Source of the DNA: Solimonas soli DSM 21787
GTDB lineage: Bacteria; Pseudomonadota; Gammaproteobacteria; Nevskiales; Nevskiaceae
DNA length: 64,000 bases
NCBI RefSeq assembly: GCF_000474945.1
Contig: NZ_AXDW01000004.1
Location: 310,001-374,000, forward strand
Direction: 5' to 3'
This document shows positions 61,869 through 64,000 of the stretch, piece after piece; the first letter of the stretch is position 1, and every line of letters begins with the position of its first letter. A model generated the notes under the pieces. The model did no database searches. It was not told where the DNA came from and saw nothing but the letters and a program-made list of their open reading frames with translations. Position numbers and translations under genes: made by a program.

Positions 61869-63869
61869 TCAGTCGCGCAGGGCGCCGAAGCCGGGCGGCG
61901 CGCGACGCGCATGCGTGGCCGCCTCGTAGGCGGCAGCGATGTGCAGCAGCGTGGGCTCGTCGAAAGGACGGCCGAGGAAATCGATGTTCACCGGCAGCGC
62001 GGCCTTCACCGGCCCGACCAGGCGCGTGCCGTCCTCGGCCTTGTCGTCGGCGACGCGGTCGTAGACCTCGGTCGTGAATCCGGCGGGCACCGAAATCGCC
62101 GGCAGGCCATTGGCGCCCAGCAGCGTCCAGGCCAGCGCCGAGCGGCCGTTGACGGTCGGTTCTGTCGGCGCGCCGAGCTTCGGCGCCGGCACGTTGCCGG
62201 TCGGATAGGTCACCGCATCGAGCTGCAAGCCCGCCATGCATTGCAGGGCGATCTGCTGCAGCGCGAAGCGCAGCTGCATGCGGCCCGCCAGGTCGAGCGT
62301 GCGCTCGGCGTTCTTGCCTTCCAGCGACTTCTTCTTGTCCGAGTAGCCGGAGCCCTGGCGGATGTCGCGGTAGAACGTCGACTTCGCGATCAGATCGGCG
62401 GTGCTCGTGATATTGGCGTCGCCGCGCTTCTTGAGATAGAGATCCAGCACGAAGCGGCCCTCGCCGGAGGAACGATCGCCGCCGATGCCGCGGATGGTCG
62501 GCGCCTTGCCGTCGTGCGGGAACAGCGCCGGATCGGCCGACATCGCCACCAGGGTCGCAAGCTGATCGGCGCCGGCGGGGAACAGCTGCGGATACTGGCG
62601 CGTGAAGCCGGAATTGAAGGCCGACGGCGTGTAGCGCGCGACGCAATCCTGGAACAGCGCGCCGCCCGGACCGGGATCGACGATCGTTGCACCCAGCTGC
62701 TTCAGCACCTCGATGCCGCGCTCGACGATCTCGATGCTCTGCGCGTCGGCCTGCGTGAACAGGCGCCTGTCCATGTATTCGCGCATTACGCCGATGCGCA
62801 CGCCGCCCAGGCCCGGCGTGGCGCTCGCGCTGCTCGCGTAAGCTTGCGCGGGCTTGCGGCCGACGCCGAAGGCAGTCAGTTCGTCCTTCGGATCGTAGCC
62901 GGCGATCACGTCGAGCACGCGCGCCACGTCGCCGACGGTGCGGCACATGGGGCCAACGCGGTCGTTGAGGAACGAGGCCGGCACGATGCCGGCACGGCTG
63001 ACCAGTTCCTGCGTCGGTGCCAGGCCGACGATGTTGTTGTTCTTCGATGGATTGCGTACTGACGGGCCGGACTCCTCGCCCACCGAGCACATCGTCAGAT
63101 TGGCGGCGACCGAGGCGCCGGAGCCGCCGCTCGAACGACCAGGACTGCGCTCGGTGTCGTAGGGGTTGCAGCTCACACCGCCGAACGAGCTGCGGTCGCC
63201 GCTGGCGTACTCGCCCATATTGGCCTTGCCGATGATGATCGCGCCGGCGGCGCGCAGCTTGCTCACGAAGCTTGCGTCTTCCGACGGACGATCATTGGCG
63301 TACGGCGCGTCGGCGCCGGACGTCGTCCGCATGTCGAAGGTGTCGTACTGGTCCTTGATCGACACCGGAATGCCGTGCAGCGGACCGACGAGCCTGCCGG
63401 TCGCGGCGAAATCGCGATCGAGCGCCGCCGCCACCTCCAGCGCATCGGGCATGCGCGGGTCGTCGTCCCTGGCATCCGTCATGCTGCGCGCCTTGTGCGC
63501 GTCGAAGCCCCACTTCTTGCGCGCGGCGGGACGAAGATTCAGGGTGATCAGCGCATTGACCTGTCTCGCGTCGGCGATGGTCGTCACCGACCCGAGCACG
63601 CCTTGCGGCTGATGCACGCAAGTGCCGTTGTACGCCCGAATGCGTTCGAGATAGGCCTTGACAACGTCGGTCGCCGTGTAGCGATGGGCGAGGATGCCCT
63701 GCTGAATCCGTTCGATCGTCGCCTCTTCGACCTGCGGCGTCTCGGCCGCCGCCACGGCGGAATGGAGAATGGCGGTACCGGCGATCAGCATCGTGGCGAT
63801 CGCATGCCGCAAGCGGTACAACACGGACAAGATGGAACGTGCAACGGTGTGCGCGGACGGACGGCGCAT
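61869..63869 (-). CDS. Large exported amidase (amidase-signature family)
   Basis: 666 residues from ATG 63869, preceded by AAGGAG at 6 bases. The hydrophobic signal is AIATMLIAGTAILHSAVAAA. It has the pre-core region VNALITLNLRPAARKKWGFD as in the gene at 50564, Lys in VSIKDQYDTFDMRTT near 172, cis-Ser in GRSSGGSGAS and the nucleophile in ESGPSVRNPSKNN. It ends THARRAPPGFGALRD. It heads a run of seven minus-strand amidases, at least the first five in one tight operon. The partial amidase upstream ends 87 bp before. Confidence 0.93.
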   Translation of the reverse strand: MRRPSAHTVARSILSVLYRLRHAIATMLIAGTAILHSAVAAAETPQVEEATIERIQQGILAHRYTATDVVKAYLERIRAYNGTCVHQPQGVLGSVTTIADARQVNALITLNLRPAARKKWGFDAHKARSMTDARDDDPRMPDALEVAAALDRDFAATGRLVGPLHGIPVSIKDQYDTFDMRTTSGADAPYANDRPSEDASFVSKLRAAGAIIIGKANMGEYASGDRSSFGGVSCNPYDTERSPGRSSGGSGASVAANLTMCSVGEESGPSVRNPSKNNNIVGLAPTQELVSRAGIVPASFLNDRVGPMCRTVGDVARVLDVIAGYDPKDELTAFGVGRKPAQAYASSASATPGLGGVRIGVMREYMDRRLFTQADAQSIEIVERGIEVLKQLGATIVDPGPGGALFQDCVARYTPSAFNSGFTRQYPQLFPAGADQLATLVAMSADPALFPHDGKAPTIRGIGGDRSSGEGRFVLDLYLKKRGDANITSTADLIAKSTFYRDIRQGSGYSDKKKSLEGKNAERTLDLAGRMQLRFALQQIALQCMAGLQLDAVTYPTGNVPAPKLGAPTEPTVNGRSALAWTLLGANGLPAISVPAGFTTEVYDRVADDKAEDGTRLVGPVKAALPVNIDFLGRPFDEPTLLHIAAAYEAATHARRAPPGFGALRD

Positions 63870-63956
63870 CGTTTCTCCTTCGCCGTCGAACGGCCGGGCT
63901 TTCACATCGATGAGACGTATGCGGCGGGCGGCTCCCTACCCTGCTGTCCCGCTGCC

Positions 63957-64000
63957 TCAGTACTCGAACTTTTCGCCGGGCAGCGCCGGCGTGGTCGATG
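63957..64000 (-). CDS. C-terminal end of another amidase, cut by the window
   Basis: The minus strand reads STTPALPGEKFEY then TGA (63957-63959). The preceding residues continue beyond the window. The ending TPALPG(E/D) matches the last residues of the Sec-type amidases in the run (YTPALPSD, YTPALPTD, FTPPLPGD). With only about 13 residues the assignment rests on this match and on position and strand. Confidence 0.55.
   Translation of the reverse strand, partial: STTPALPGEKFEY

Noticed and set aside
1-64000. CRISPR arrays, tRNA/rRNA genes, prophage or insertion sequences
   Set aside because: None of the expected repeat spacing, RNA motifs, transposase or integrase sequences were seen; the only long repeat noticed is the 258-bp pair within amidase genes.

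Overview
The window is a GC-rich (clearly above 60% by eye) proteobacterial chromosome segment. The efflux pump with its outer-membrane lipoprotein, many Tat- and Sec-exported enzymes, and FNR-type boxes beside stress genes fit a gamma- or betaproteobacterium. No rRNA, tRNA, CRISPR array, transposase or integrase is visible, so I do not name a genus.

Region 1 (1-7969) looks like an oxygen-limitation or energy-stress block: a P-type cation ATPase, three universal stress proteins (one frameshifted), a ribosome hibernation factor and two Crp/Fnr-type regulators. Two palindromes of the TTGAC-N4-(G/A)TCAA kind lie just upstream of stress genes and suggest FNR/ANR-like control.

Region 2 (8102-16282) is one 2591-residue hybrid megasynthase (KS-AT-ACP-aminotransferase-C-A-PCP) with a small unknown gene downstream. 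The layout matches beta-amino-acyl modules of the mycosubtilin/microcystin type. The adenylation pocket reads as glycine-like, and there is neither a loading module nor a thioesterase.

Region 3 (16279-24068) is a catabolic cluster: CaiB-type CoA transferase, Rieske oxygenase (apparently starting at ATT), AMP-forming acyl-CoA ligase, GMC oxidoreductase, cytochrome P450 and a TetR repressor. Similar operator-like sequences lie before the GMC gene and the TetR gene.

Region 4 (24069-26849) holds a decayed 3' fragment of an outer-membrane efflux gene and a small operon of a lipoprotein, a short soluble protein, an NlpC/P60-like hydrolase with a peptidoglycan-binding domain, and a small membrane protein.

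Region 5 (27067-64000) is the striking part. A tripartite RND pump (adaptor, pump, outer-membrane factor) is followed by about 31 kb that is almost entirely exported amide hydrolases. There are thirteen complete amidase-signature (Ser-cisSer-Lys) genes, a fourteenth cut by the window end, one amidase pseudogene, one acetamidase/formamidase, a fragment of a second one, two type II L-asparaginases and one histidine-rich membrane protein. They form several tight same-strand operons. The amidases fall into four subfamilies: Tat-exported about 510-560 aa, Sec-exported about 530-550 aa, very large Cys-containing 660-790 aa, and one divergent Tat enzyme. I read this as a periplasmic amide-degrading arsenal, possibly tied to the neighbouring pump; the substrate is unknown. 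A 258-bp inverted repeat (one mismatch) joins the pseudogene at 46.9-47.2 kb to the amidase at 54.3-54.6 kb, and recombination across it would swap the 5' ends of the two genes.
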